From Candidatus Panguiarchaeum symbiosum (lineage in GTDB: Archaea > Asgardarchaeota > Njordarchaeia > Njordarchaeales > Panguiarchaeaceae), in assembly GCA_024720975.1 (NCBI GenBank), contig JANJXX010000006.1, positions 1 to 59,002 on the forward strand: a DNA stretch of 59,002 bases, in the 5' to 3' direction. The translations under genes were made by a program, and so were the position numbers. Positions within the stretch are counted from its first letter, which is position 1. Each line of letters starts with the position of its first letter. The notes under the pieces are model-generated. The model was given only the letters and a program-made list of their open reading frames with translations, did not search any database and was not told where the DNA came from. Shown here piece after piece: positions 9,150 to 18,361 of the stretch.

Positions 9150-10664
9150 TTATTTTGCCCTTACCATAAGCCTACCAATGTCATCTAATCTAGCTTCTTC
9201 TCTACTGAAAATCCCCCTGATTTCGCCCTCAGAGATGACGGCAATTCTATCGCTTAAGCTTAGAATTTCATCTAAGTCCTCTGATATTAGTAATATTGCA
9301 GCTCCTTTATTCCTCATCTCTATAAGCATCTCCCAGATGTACCTGGTTGAACTCGCGTCCAAACCTAGAGTTGGGTTGAATGCAATCAATATTGTCGGCT
9401 TACTCTCAAACTCTCTTGCAATGATGAGCTTCTGTATATTACCGCCAGACAGATATTTAGCAAGGACATCTGCACTTGGCGTCGCGATTTCATACTTTTT
9501 GATTATTTCACTAACCTGAGCCTTGATTTTACTCCAGTTTATAAGAAGACCACTTATCGCATCCTCTGAAAACCTAAACCCAAGAATCACATTTTCCATA
9601 ACGGTCATGTCTGGTATGATGCCTTGTCTTATCCTATCTTCTGGAATATAGGAGATTCCACTTTTAAGCCTCCAAATTGTTGGTTTATCCGTTATATCAA
9701 CGAATTTGCCATTTAGCTTCGCGTATATTTTACCTTTTGATGGTTGTCTAATGCCAATAATAGTCTCGACGAGCTCTTTCTGACCATTTCCAGCAACACC
9801 TGCTAATCCGAGGATTTCACCGCTATGTAAGTCAAGCGAAACTCCACGCACGCATTTATACCCATCTAGATCAACCCAAAGGTTGTCAATTCTAAACATA
9901 ACGTCCCCTGGTTTTGTTAGTCTAGGTATGCTTTCTGGCTTAATACTCTTCCCGAACATGAGTTCAGTAAGCTTGTCTGGAGTAACCTCTGAGACATCGA
10001 ATGTTCCAACAACTCTACCGTTTCTCATGACGGTTACTCTATCACCTACCTCGAATACCTCATGCATTTTATGAGTGACAAAAATAATAGCACCACCACT
10101 CCTAGCAAACTTCCTCATAAACTTAAGTAGATCGGCTTTCTCACTAGGAGAAAGGGAGGTTGTTAACTCATCGAAAATCAATATCCTCGCATGTCTAATC
10201 AGCGCTTTGAGGAGTTCAATTCTTTTCTGCTCAGATGCTGAAAGTCTATACACTGGTGCGTCAATATCAACAATAATGTGGTAGCTCTTAGTTAAACCCT
10301 CGACGAGGTCCCTAACTTTGCGCGTGGGAAGAATTATGCCAGCTTTTTTAAGTCCAATAACAACATTTTCGAGAACTGTCATTGACCTGACGAGCTTTGG
10401 CGTTTGGGGAACCAGATAAATCCCCAGCTTAAGAGCATCTTGAGGTGATTTTATTTCTACTTTTTGACCCCAAACATAAATTTCGCCGGAGTCTTTACTG
10501 TAAAGACCCGCAAGTATATTCATTAAAGTTGTCTTACCCGCGCCATTTTCTCCAAGAAGAACATGAATTTCTCCAACTCTGAGCTCAAAGCTAACATTAT
10601 CATTTGCGGTTACACCAGGGAATCTTTTTGTTATTCCAACAGCCTTAATTGCAAGATTATTCAT
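9150..10664 (-). CDS. BMP-type ABC transporter ATPase with two nucleotide-binding domains
   Basis: A 504-residue protein with two ABC domains in tandem, as in sugar and nucleoside importers (RbsA/YufO type). Domain 1 has Walker A GENGAGKTTLMN near residue 37, signature RLSASEQKRIE and Walker B ARILIFDELT. Domain 2 has a degenerate P-loop GVAGNGQKELV near 290, signature YLSGGNIQKLI and ILIAFNPTLGLD, with NPTLG in place of a canonical Walker B glutamate. This asymmetry is usual in the family, so domain 1 probably carries the main hydrolysis site. ATG 10664 follows an AGGTGTC site. It sits between the binding protein and the permeases. Confidence 0.88.
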   Translation of the reverse strand: MNNLAIKAVGITKRFPGVTANDNVSFELRVGEIHVLLGENGAGKTTLMNILAGLYSKDSGEIYVWGQKVEIKSPQDALKLGIYLVPQTPKLVRSMTVLENVVIGLKKAGIILPTRKVRDLVEGLTKSYHIIVDIDAPVYRLSASEQKRIELLKALIRHARILIFDELTTSLSPSEKADLLKFMRKFARSGGAIIFVTHKMHEVFEVGDRVTVMRNGRVVGTFDVSEVTPDKLTELMFGKSIKPESIPRLTKPGDVMFRIDNLWVDLDGYKCVRGVSLDLHSGEILGLAGVAGNGQKELVETIIGIRQPSKGKIYAKLNGKFVDITDKPTIWRLKSGISYIPEDRIRQGIIPDMTVMENVILGFRFSEDAISGLLINWSKIKAQVSEIIKKYEIATPSADVLAKYLSGGNIQKLIIAREFESKPTILIAFNPTLGLDASSTRYIWEMLIEMRNKGAAILLISEDLDEILSLSDRIAVISEGEIRGIFSREEARLDDIGRLMVRAK

Positions 10665-10702
10665 AATAATGACACCTAAGAAAAAAGAGGAAGAAAGATG
10701 TT

Positions 10703-12007
10703 TTATGAGGCTAGATTAATTATGTTGCTCACAAACCAATCCATTGTCCATAATTCATATCTGTTTAGTCTAAGGCCCGGTAGTACTCTCAGATTTCCTG
10801 CATTATCATAAATAGGGCCAGTGAATGGGTCAAACACTGTGCTTTCCTCCCTCATTTCCTTTAGGCGGAGCATTACTAGATTATAGATGCTTGCATACTT
10901 CTTTCCATCTTGGACTATTATAGCCTTCTCCATTCCAAAGGCTTTGAATTCAGCCTCGAGCTTTTCATCGATCTCAAAGAGCGTGGTATTGAGCTTCTTG
11001 ATGAAGTTTGGATTTATTGGCATGCCAAAGTCGGCACCAAGTTCAACAGCACCTTCTCTTAACATCCACCAGTAGTCTACTTTATCTTTTAAGTTATCCT
11101 TATTGTAGGTGCCAGTGTAAACCTTTGAAATAATATCCTCATATATCACCTCCCAGTGGACTAGCTGGCCACTCACAGTAACGTTTGGTCCGTAGGTATA
11201 CATCGGGGAGTAGTGGCTAAATGTATATACAGGATTTCCAGCATCAAACTGCTCTTGACAGAATTGAACTATTGCATATGAGTCCTCTGTGAAAGCAATA
11301 ACATCGACGCCATAGTTTGATACCAACTGGCTGGCTAGACTTCTAGCGACGTCCGGGTTATACCATGAACCTATCTTCGTGACATAAATCGTTATACTCT
11401 TATTCAGATACTTTGCTGCCTCAAGAGCACCTAAAGCAAATGCGTTGATATGTCTAACTACCTCAGGAATGTAGTGCGCTGCTACATATCCTATTTTACC
11501 ACTGGTTGTAAGAGCACCAGCCATAAGTCCGTTCAGATAATACAGCTGATAGAATTCAGCGAAGTAAAAGCCAAGGTTTGTTGGCTGAGCACCGGGAAGG
11601 TAAATATCCCATCCAGAGCAATGGAAGAAGAGGACGTTAGGATTCTGTAAAGCAGCTGTATAGGATGGTTCTAAGAACTCAAAACTAGTGGCAAAGATTA
11701 TTGTATATCCCTTTTCTATGAGTAGATTGACGCAGGCAGAGAAATCTGCTGCGGTAACGCTCTCAACATATGTTGTATCGAGCCAGCTAGAGAATTTTCC
11801 AGCCACGTACAATCTCCCATAATTGTGGGCGTATGTCCAACCAATGTCTCCTATGGGACCAACATAGATCCATGCAGCCTTAAGCTTCGTAGGCGCTGCC
11901 CCTGCAGGTCCTCCACCAAGCGCAAAATACATAGCTGCAGCTCCAGCAGCGGCTGATAATATGGCTACTATGATGATAGATATGAGGAAGCGAGATTTCT
12001 CCTCCAT
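10703..12007 (-). CDS. BMP/PnrA-family substrate-binding lipoprotein-like protein
   Basis: A 434-residue secreted or membrane-anchored binding protein. The N-terminus has a single hydrophobic helix (FLISIIIVAILSAAAG), followed by the BMP core with WIYVGPIGDIGWTYAHNYGR, the conserved opening of PnrA/Med-family nucleoside receptors, and VIAFTEDSYAIVQFC later. ATG 12007 is preferred to the longer frame at 12058, because GGTG lies just upstream and the hydrophobic helix then comes near the N-terminus. No lipobox Cys is seen, so anchoring is probably by the uncleaved helix, as is common in archaea. It is the first gene of the importer operon, with a TATA-like box about 130 bases upstream. Confidence 0.87.
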   Translation of the reverse strand: MEEKSRFLISIIIVAILSAAAGAAAMYFALGGGPAGAAPTKLKAAWIYVGPIGDIGWTYAHNYGRLYVAGKFSSWLDTTYVESVTAADFSACVNLLIEKGYTIIFATSFEFLEPSYTAALQNPNVLFFHCSGWDIYLPGAQPTNLGFYFAEFYQLYYLNGLMAGALTTSGKIGYVAAHYIPEVVRHINAFALGALEAAKYLNKSITIYVTKIGSWYNPDVARSLASQLVSNYGVDVIAFTEDSYAIVQFCQEQFDAGNPVYTFSHYSPMYTYGPNVTVSGQLVHWEVIYEDIISKVYTGTYNKDNLKDKVDYWWMLREGAVELGADFGMPINPNFIKKLNTTLFEIDEKLEAEFKAFGMEKAIIVQDGKKYASIYNLVMLRLKEMREESTVFDPFTGPIYDNAGNLRVLPGLRLNRYELWTMDWFVSNIINLAS

Positions 12008-12135
12008 AAGGACACCAATTCTTCTAATATTACGATTAAGAACTTCAGCCCTATTCAATCCAGGACTATCGTAAGACTGTGGATAAGCAACCGATTTACA
12101 GAATTCAATTATTTGAGAAGCTTGCTTTTGTTTAT

Positions 12136-12148
12136 TGTTTTAAAAGGA
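12136..12148 (-). promoter_or_regulatory. Probable TATA box of the BMP importer operon
   Basis: On the minus strand the sequence reads ATCCTTTTAAAACAA. An archaeal TATA box here would place the start of transcription near 12112, about 100 bases before the chosen ATG. No other AT-rich box of this form lies closer. Confidence 0.35.
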
Positions 12149-12681
12149 TAGCGTTTACTACCACCAAATATAGTGCGTCTTGAATCTTCTTTTGAAGTCA
12201 TTAGTAGAACTCGACAGGTATATTAATAAATTGTATATACAGCATCCAGCCCACACTGATTTGGACCAAACATGAATCTTAACTGATATTTTATTAAGGT
12301 TTTGCGTCTGTTAATACACGTATCAGATTGTAAATTTTTCAAACTCTTTTTAGGATAGAACTACTTTATATCCACTGTAAAAAGTGTGAAAGATTGCATC
12401 ATGAAAAACTTGTTTTGCCTTATAAATTAGCCATCGTGGCCATTTAGCTACTATTGTTTTCCCAGACGTGGTTTCTTCCTTAGTGCCTCTAGTAATCATA
12501 AGATTTTTCCCATTAGACTTACGTGTTAAGAGTTTGATAATTGGTGTTCCGTGGAGATGTCCTGGATGTTGAGTATCGCTCCAACTTCTACGTTTTGGTA
12601 GTTGAGGTAGTCGAAAAAATTTTACTAAGAAGATAGCTTGAAAAAACAGAAAGAAGAAAGATACCGATAAAAATATGTGGC
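12149..12681. other. Long gap with an unexplained minus-strand open stretch
   Basis: No recognised gene. On the minus strand a frame is open from about 12660 to a TAA at 12350-12352 (about 100 codons). Its balanced composition includes segments such as HLHGTPIIKLLTRKSNG and TIVAKWPRWLIYKAKQVF. It lacks a convincing start and ribosome binding site, so it is either a gene remnant or chance. It does not share the frame of the neighbouring ferritin-VIT1 gene. Confidence 0.25.
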
Positions 12682-13800
12682 TTACAAGATCTCTATTCCC
12701 AATAGTATTCTAGCTAGAGTCGCCACTCCATATGCTGCCATTGCTGCTCCTATCACTATTAAAACGTTCAATGTCGCTTTTCTTAGTATTTTCTCTCCGC
12801 TTAGGATTGCTGTGAATATTCCAGCTATGAATGTAATTATGCTGGATATGCCTATGGCAATGATTGTAATTATAGGCACAGATATATTGAATATTCCGCC
12901 TATGAAGAACGGTATTATTGCTGGTAGAGCTCCCAGAATATAATATATTCCGGTGATTTTTGCCACACTAACTGGGTTCGGAGGACTTTCCTCGGTTATT
13001 ATAGCCTCTGCGAATTTGCTCAGAGCTTCCACATTATTTCCGATGCTATCTACAACTACTTTAGCAGACTCTTCCTCTATTCCGCGCTCTAATAAGGTGC
13101 TTTTAAGATGCGTGCTAAGAGTTTCTGGCATTAGATTCTTCTTTATGTTTACCTCCATTAGCTTCCATTTGAGGACATCCCGTTCACTTTTAGCGGATAG
13201 ATATGCTCCTGCTGTCATGGAAAACGAGCCACCAATGGATGCTATCAGCCCAATAAGGCCAACGACAATGGGATCTGCGATTATACCAGCACTACCTATT
13301 ACCAACGCTAATATTTCGACTAGGGAATCAGTCATTCCATATATTGCATCCTTTATTGTAGCAACGTAACTGCTCTTAGCGGTTAGCAAATTGGCTAGAT
13401 CGAATTCGTGCTCTATTTCGTCATAGATTATTTGCTTGACCTTGGAGTATAGCTCTGGAAAATCCTTGAATTTTTCGAGAGCCTTAGAATATGCTATAAT
13501 TGCACTTCGTTCCTCGAGGTAATTCATCACGAACGTTAGAGGCATTATCCTAGCTAAAATTTTTCGAAACAATATCTTCAACCGTAGCCGTAGGGGTATT
13601 CTAAATTTCATCCCAAAACTTTCTGCTATGCCCTCCAAAATCTTTGCATGACTTTTCTCCATATTGGATATCACTAAGAAGTGCTTTTTCCTCTCACCTT
13701 TTGCTGTCTTTGAAAGCGCTGAGTATACTTCACTAGCGACTACTTCACCTTCCCAGAATATTTTTAGCATCTTAAGATCTTCTTTTATAATTGCGCTCAT
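12682..13800 (-). CDS. Ferritin-like/VIT1 fusion, MbfA-type iron or manganese transporter
   Basis: A 372-residue fusion. Residues 1-150 form a ferritin-like/rubrerythrin four-helix domain with metal ligands in WEGEVVASEVY, NMEKSHAKIL, YLEERSAI and YDEIEHEFDL. Residues 150-372 form a VIT1/CCC1 domain with five membrane helices and the segment DAIYGMTDSLVEILALVIG, followed by a cytoplasmic Glu-containing helix pair. This order is that of membrane-bound ferritin A (MbfA), which exports iron in some bacteria. The start ATG overlaps the stop of the upstream A-type flavoprotein gene by four bases, so the two are co-translated. The context points to metal efflux linked to oxygen defence. Iron versus manganese cannot be decided from sequence. 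Confidence 0.8.
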   Translation of the reverse strand: MSAIIKEDLKMLKIFWEGEVVASEVYSALSKTAKGERKKHFLVISNMEKSHAKILEGIAESFGMKFRIPLRLRLKILFRKILARIMPLTFVMNYLEERSAIIAYSKALEKFKDFPELYSKVKQIIYDEIEHEFDLANLLTAKSSYVATIKDAIYGMTDSLVEILALVIGSAGIIADPIVVGLIGLIASIGGSFSMTAGAYLSAKSERDVLKWKLMEVNIKKNLMPETLSTHLKSTLLERGIEEESAKVVVDSIGNNVEALSKFAEAIITEESPPNPVSVAKITGIYYILGALPAIIPFFIGGIFNISVPIITIIAIGISSIITFIAGIFTAILSGEKILRKATLNVLIVIGAAMAAYGVATLARILLGIEIL

Positions 13801-14984
13801 ACTTCTCCAACTTCTCTAATTATATTGTTTACCAATTCATCAGCCTTTCCTTTAACCTCAGCTGTAGTTCTACCTTGAAACTCAACTATTGGTTCTATCA
13901 ATTTCCACCCGAGTTCGGCCAGGATTTCCTGGATTTTCTTGTATCCTTTACCAGACCAGCCAAAAGATCCAAAGATGGCATACTTTTTATCCTTTATCAG
14001 CTTGCTCCTTATATAGATCACATGTGTTAGTATCGGAAGAAATGCATCATTATCATATGTCGGACTGCCGATAATAACAACTTTAGAGTCCCAAATCGAG
14101 GATATTGTAAAGCTTGGATGTTCTGTGACTCCATTAAAAACTTCAACTTCGAAACCTTTTTCAGCAAGCCTGCTTGCTATGTACATGGCTAACTCTTCGG
14201 TAAAACCGTACATTGTTCCATATATTATGGTGATTTTGTCTCTTGAAACTCTGCTAGCCAAATTCCTATACAAATTCATTATTGAGTCAATGTATTCTTT
14301 CCATACGGGTCCATGCGCTGGTGCAATAATTTCTATCTTAATGTTCTTTAAGCCCTCCAGAGCCCTTGCAGCGCTCTCTGCATACTTACCGATGATATTT
14401 ACAAAGTATCTTTTAGCCTCTTCTATATAAAATGCCAAATCTAACTCGCTATCAAACACGCATCCACGCAGAGAACCAAATGTACCAAATACATCGCTGC
14501 TAAACAGAATCTTGTTATTAGTTTCGTAGGTGATCATACTATCCGGCCAATGAACCCCCGGAATCGTAATGAATTTCAACTCAGTTTTTCCCAGCTTTAA
14601 AGAATCTCCAGATCCTACACTTGTGACTCTTTCGCTAATGTTATAGAAGCTCCTTATCAGATTTACACCAAATTTTGATGCTATAATTTTTGCTTTTGTG
14701 AGGCGATAGAGAAGGGGGAGAGTGCCGGAGTGATCAGGTTCATTATGATTAACTATGATATAATCTATCTCTGGAAGGGAAACAGCAGTCTCAAGCTCAT
14801 CAAGGTATTTTGCCGCGAGCTCTTTCTTAACACCTGGTTCTATAAGTGCTACTTCATTGTCCTCTATTAGATAAGTGTTGTAGCTTACACCATATGGTAG
14901 AGGCCATATTCCCTCAAAGAACTCGGTTATGTTGTCATCTAGACCTACATAATAAACATTTTCAGCTATCTTCCTAACAACCAT
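13797..14984 (-). CDS. A-type flavoprotein (FprA/FDP), oxygen or NO reductase
   Basis: A 395-residue protein. The N-terminal metallo-beta-lactamase-like domain has diiron ligands His80, Glu82, Asp84 and His85 (HNEPDH), a further His in GVHWPDSM, Asp in SSDVFG and His in APAHGPVW. The flavodoxin domain from about residue 255 has the FMN loop YGTMYGFTEELA and GSPTYDNDAF. All seven diiron ligands are present, so it should be active. Family members reduce O2 to water or NO to N2O using reduced electron carriers. ATG 14984 follows a strong GGGGGAGG site. It is first in a two-gene operon with the ferritin-VIT1 fusion, a sensible combination against oxygen and free iron. Confidence 0.9.
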   Translation of the reverse strand: MVVRKIAENVYYVGLDDNITEFFEGIWPLPYGVSYNTYLIEDNEVALIEPGVKKELAAKYLDELETAVSLPEIDYIIVNHNEPDHSGTLPLLYRLTKAKIIASKFGVNLIRSFYNISERVTSVGSGDSLKLGKTELKFITIPGVHWPDSMITYETNNKILFSSDVFGTFGSLRGCVFDSELDLAFYIEEAKRYFVNIIGKYAESAARALEGLKNIKIEIIAPAHGPVWKEYIDSIMNLYRNLASRVSRDKITIIYGTMYGFTEELAMYIASRLAEKGFEVEVFNGVTEHPSFTISSIWDSKVVIIGSPTYDNDAFLPILTHVIYIRSKLIKDKKYAIFGSFGWSGKGYKKIQEILAELGWKLIEPIVEFQGRTTAEVKGKADELVNNIIREVGEV

Positions 14985-15055
14985 AATACCTCCCCCTGAG
15001 AATAAGTTATTAAATCAATATATAGAAGTGGAGACTGATGCCAAGGTGATCGAAC

Positions 15056-15523
15056 TTGATATTTAGCGGCAAGTTTGTTGCTAAGTTTGTTGAGCCGTGC
15101 AAAGATGAGCAGATACAACCCAATGGTGTGGATCTGACTGTAAAAGAAGTATACGTCTTTAAGTCAAAGGTAGAGTTCTCTGGAAAAATTGAGGCGTTGC
15201 CAGTAGAGGAGATAACCCCAGATGACAAAGATTTTTGGGATCTGAATCCTGGGGCATACATGGTCAGGTATGGAGAAGTTATTAGGGTTCCTAGGGGGGC
15301 AATAGGTCTCGTTCTGCCTAGGTCATCATTATTACGAGTGGGGTGCACATTATTCACAGCTGTGTGGGACTCAGGTTATGAAGGTAGAGGTATAGGACTG
15401 TTGGTTGTGTTTAATCCTAATGGAATAAAATTGAAGAGAGGATCACGCATAGGACAGCTAATATTCATCAAAGCAGAAGAACAAGACATTTATAAAGGAC
15501 AGTGGCAGCGTGAAGGATTATAG
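15056..15523 (+). CDS. dut: dUTPase/dCTP deaminase family protein
   Basis: A 155-residue protein of the dUTPase/dCTP deaminase fold. It has PNGVDLTVKE near the start, the PRSSLLRVG loop, and AVWDSGYEGRG, equivalent to the motif 3 loop holding the catalytic Asp and Tyr of dUTPases. The short length and lack of the longer deaminase tail favour dUTP diphosphatase over dCTP deaminase, but the archaeal families grade into each other. The start is TTG at 15056, supported by GGTGAT six bases upstream. It lies alone, divergent from the flavoprotein gene. The expected role is removing dUTP to keep uracil out of DNA. Confidence 0.75.
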   Translation: MIFSGKFVAKFVEPCKDEQIQPNGVDLTVKEVYVFKSKVEFSGKIEALPVEEITPDDKDFWDLNPGAYMVRYGEVIRVPRGAIGLVLPRSSLLRVGCTLFTAVWDSGYEGRGIGLLVVFNPNGIKLKRGSRIGQLIFIKAEEQDIYKGQWQREGL

Positions 15524-15710
15524 CGTTGCGATTGTTGCCAAATCCAATACATCACAGTTTGTTCATATGACTTCAACTATGTTTTGCACAGAAGTGGAGA
15601 GTATTAGATTGATTCCTTAAAGCTTTGCCTAGCCAGACAAGCTACCGAGCCACTATTAACGTGTAGAGAGGTTATTGTCCGAGAAGGCACTAGAAAAAAT
15701 TAAGGCTACG

Positions 15711-16010
15711 CTACTGAGACTGTATTTTGACTAGTTTTTCGATAATTAGTTCCGGTTGAACACCATACTCCTTTATACATGCTAAAATGCGTTCAGCAAG
15801 ATCGTCTGCAGTCTTAAGTATTTTTGAGCCAGCGAGTATAGCTCTGCCATTGTTCTTCACCCACATCCTCTTGGGTAAGGGGCGCATTTTGAATTTTAGT
15901 GACATAACTCTTCTCATAAGCTCAGCGAATGACTCTGAATCAAAACGCTCGGCGAGGACTTTATATTCCTCCGGGAGCTTAGAATACAGTAGCGCCATAA
16001 AATCATTCAT
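15711..16010 (-). CDS. Small unknown protein
   Basis: A 99-residue, mostly helical, basic protein with no membrane segment. A short segment LPKRMWVKNNGRAILAG in the middle is rich in charged residues. ATG 16010 is chosen because GGTGAT lies five bases upstream; the frame extends back to 16022 without such support. I do not recognise a family. It lies downstream of bpsA on the same strand but with a 110-base gap, so co-transcription is uncertain. Confidence 0.6.
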   Translation of the reverse strand: MNDFMALLYSKLPEEYKVLAERFDSESFAELMRRVMSLKFKMRPLPKRMWVKNNGRAILAGSKILKTADDLAERILACIKEYGVQPELIIEKLVKIQSQ

Positions 16011-16132
16011 GTAGATCACCAAGTATAACTTTCAGCTATTATATAAGATTCATGGTAATATCTAAGTATCATAACCAAATAATGTATTTAAAAGAAATGT
16101 ATATTTAGCTTTTAATTAGAAGTATGGACATG

Positions 16133-17179
16133 CTACTGTGATATATTCTCCACATCAGAGTATATCTCAGCGCTAATCTTCTCATTAGTTCCTCGAGATC
16201 CTTCTAGAGTTTCTATTCTCATGAGAGCTGTTCTATACCAACCCTCTGGAGGCTTCTGCCTAGTGGGTAGCATATTCCATATTTTCATGCTTTCTAGATA
16301 TTCCCAGTTCTGATATACGTTGAAGTCCCTTATTATGTCTGTTATTACCACCTGAAACTCCACCGTTAGAATTCTTTGGACTTCCTGCCACTTATATATC
16401 GAGGAGTCTATGAGCGAGAGAGATACGTAACCTGCACCTCTGGTAGTTAGGGCAGCTATGCCTCTTCCGACGAATAACCTTATCGCTTCAATTGGTTCTG
16501 GTGGATCTGCGTGGAAGGTGTCGTAGCTATGCAGCATGTTTTCAGGTAGTGGATCTGTTATATCTCTAATATCAACGTCTATGTCGAGTCCATACTCTCT
16601 GGAAACTTTAGAAATGTATTTAGCTAGGCGCTCGTCAACTTCGATAACAGTTATCTTTTTTGCTTTTCCGAGTAATCCGATAGCTATTGATATTAGGTCA
16701 TCGTCCCCTATGAGCAGAATTCTTCTCCCTTTTATGTCACCGTAATGATCCATTATTGCCACTCTTGCGAATGCTGTCTCGCATGTAACGAATGCTTGGT
16801 CGTACTTCTGTAGGGGTCTAGGTCTACTTGCTGCTATCTTAGTATATTCCCTTATCGCATCTGGAGGCATATGGCTTGTAATAATGCCTCTGCCACTGCA
16901 AACTTTGCATGTATGATCATTTTCTTCATATCCCTCATCCTTAAGAATTTTAAGCCCAAGGTCGCAGGGTTTTATATCGCCATCAGTATATTCAATTAAG
17001 CCCCAGTTAGCCAGGATAGGAATAGCTTTGGAGACTAATACAAGAGGTTCGCGTGACAGTGTGGAAATCATCCAGATATTATTGGACTTTCTTATGGCGC
17101 TAAGGATTTTGAGTACACTTCTTGTATCGCACTTTATCCCAGAGTGCTTAGTAATCTCGTTGGCAATTTTATCTATCAC
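16133..17179 (-). CDS. bpsA: N4-bis(aminopropyl)spermidine synthase (branched-chain polyamine synthase)
   Basis: With the start at 17179 this is a 348-residue protein close to the length of the Thermococcus enzyme. It has an N-terminal winged-helix-like region, a CKVCSGRG segment, then an SAM-like Rossmann domain with LLIGDDDLISIAIGL and the FHADPPEPIEAI active-site loop (GDDD and DPPE are hallmarks of BpsA). The enzyme adds aminopropyl groups to spermidine to make branched polyamines that protect nucleic acids at high temperature. The longer frame to 17389 overlaps the radical SAM gene by 92 bases and contains a repeat copy, so GTG 17179 behind GGTGGGA is chosen. This gene is the best marker of a hyperthermophile in the window. 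Confidence 0.85.
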   Translation of the reverse strand: MIDKIANEITKHSGIKCDTRSVLKILSAIRKSNNIWMISTLSREPLVLVSKAIPILANWGLIEYTDGDIKPCDLGLKILKDEGYEENDHTCKVCSGRGIITSHMPPDAIREYTKIAASRPRPLQKYDQAFVTCETAFARVAIMDHYGDIKGRRILLIGDDDLISIAIGLLGKAKKITVIEVDERLAKYISKVSREYGLDIDVDIRDITDPLPENMLHSYDTFHADPPEPIEAIRLFVGRGIAALTTRGAGYVSLSLIDSSIYKWQEVQRILTVEFQVVITDIIRDFNVYQNWEYLESMKIWNMLPTRQKPPEGWYRTALMRIETLEGSRGTNEKISAEIYSDVENISQ

Positions 17180-17266
17180 CAATCCCACCCGCGGGAGGTG
17201 GCTAGTCAGGATTACCAAGAATAGAACTTTGTTAGCATGAATTTTTAATAATAGACGCAAATTTAT

Positions 17267-17300
17267 AACTGAAAGCTCGTCCTTTAGGAAGAGAAGGTCA
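17267..17300 (+). repeat. Short hairpin repeat copy abutting the radical SAM stop codon
   Basis: Plus strand: AACTGAAAGCTCGTCCTTTA followed by GGAAGAGAAGGTCA. It matches the copies at 50948 and 54829. Its last three bases, TCA, are the TGA stop of the minus-strand radical SAM gene. It occupies the space between that stop and the bpsA start. Confidence 0.55.
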
Positions 17301-18233
17301 GATAAGGAATAGCGTCTCCCCATCATAACGTATTGCTCTAATTTGTCCTCTATTGAGCAGCGATCGAAGCACTTCATGTGGTTTATCATACTCTGTCCTT
17401 AATAATACCTCGCATTGCTCGCGCCTGAGCGGGTGAACGCTTAGCAATGAAAGGAGTATGTCGATAGCATTTCCCCCTAGCACAGCGAAACTCTCTATTA
17501 TATCTGGTTTATCTGACACAATTATGTTACTTCCTTTAAGTTCTGAGAGCAATATGCTTTGTGATAGTTCAAAATCACTACGAGTTGGTTTTTGGACCCA
17601 CTTCTCAAAGGTATATGGAGGCGAAATGAACACAGCAGAGGGATTCAGCGATTTTAGAAAACTCCCGAGCGCATGTAATTCATCCTCTGATGTATTAACA
17701 TTCTTAATTAGCACGGTTTCTACCATAATAGTTCCACCAAATGATTTCGAAAAGTCCCTTATGCCCTGGAGAACGGCATCAAAGAGCAAATCTTTGCAAG
17801 GTCTATTGATTAGCTTCCAGGTGTCCTCAACAACCGTATCGACTCTTAGGATGAGAAAATCGAGAGCTAGAAGGTCATTAATAACGTCCCGTCTCCACAG
17901 AAGGGAGGGATTAATCACAGCACCAACAGGCTTTCCAAATACTGCCCTAAGAGCTTCAGCTAGGTGTCTTATGTTCGAATCAAGTACCGGTTCGCCACTA
18001 GCAAAGAAGATGATTTTATCGGCCTCACTAGCAGGCAAGATCCTTTTAGCCTCCTCAAGAACTTTCTTAGGATCGCTGTAAGGTCTTCTCTCTATGCTAA
18101 TTCTTTTAGGTCCACCGAATCGACAGTAAACACATGCATATGGGCAAACATTGACGGGCACGTTATTTATGCCTATAGTGCTCCCGGCAATGTATTTAAA
18201 TAGGACGGGGCCATAGACATATCTTGGAGACAC
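17298..18233 (-). CDS. Radical SAM protein, COG0731-like
   Basis: A 311-residue protein. The iron-sulphur motif CPYACVYC (CX3CX2C) is at about residues 28-35, preceded by VYGPVLFKYIAGSTIGI, the same layout as COG0731 proteins related to wyosine-tRNA synthetase and activating enzymes. A GEP-type SAM loop appears as FASGEPVLD. The C-terminal 80 residues form a small winged-helix-like tail. GTG 18233 follows GAGGAGG. The final stop codon is the end of an inserted repeat, so the natural C-terminus may once have been longer. The substrate is unknown; neighbours (bpsA) do not define it. Confidence 0.75.
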   Translation of the reverse strand: MSPRYVYGPVLFKYIAGSTIGINNVPVNVCPYACVYCRFGGPKRISIERRPYSDPKKVLEEAKRILPASEADKIIFFASGEPVLDSNIRHLAEALRAVFGKPVGAVINPSLLWRRDVINDLLALDFLILRVDTVVEDTWKLINRPCKDLLFDAVLQGIRDFSKSFGGTIMVETVLIKNVNTSEDELHALGSFLKSLNPSAVFISPPYTFEKWVQKPTRSDFELSQSILLSELKGSNIIVSDKPDIIESFAVLGGNAIDILLSLLSVHPLRREQCEVLLRTEYDKPHEVLRSLLNRGQIRAIRYDGETLFLI

Positions 18234-18361
18234 TTTTCCTCCTCAGTAATTCTTTCTTTTTTAATAAGACCGGGTTATACCCAAGAACAAGATATAATTG
18301 AAATAAAAAATATATGTTTTGTGGTTGAGTAATATTTAGGACAAAAAAGAGGAGATAGTGC

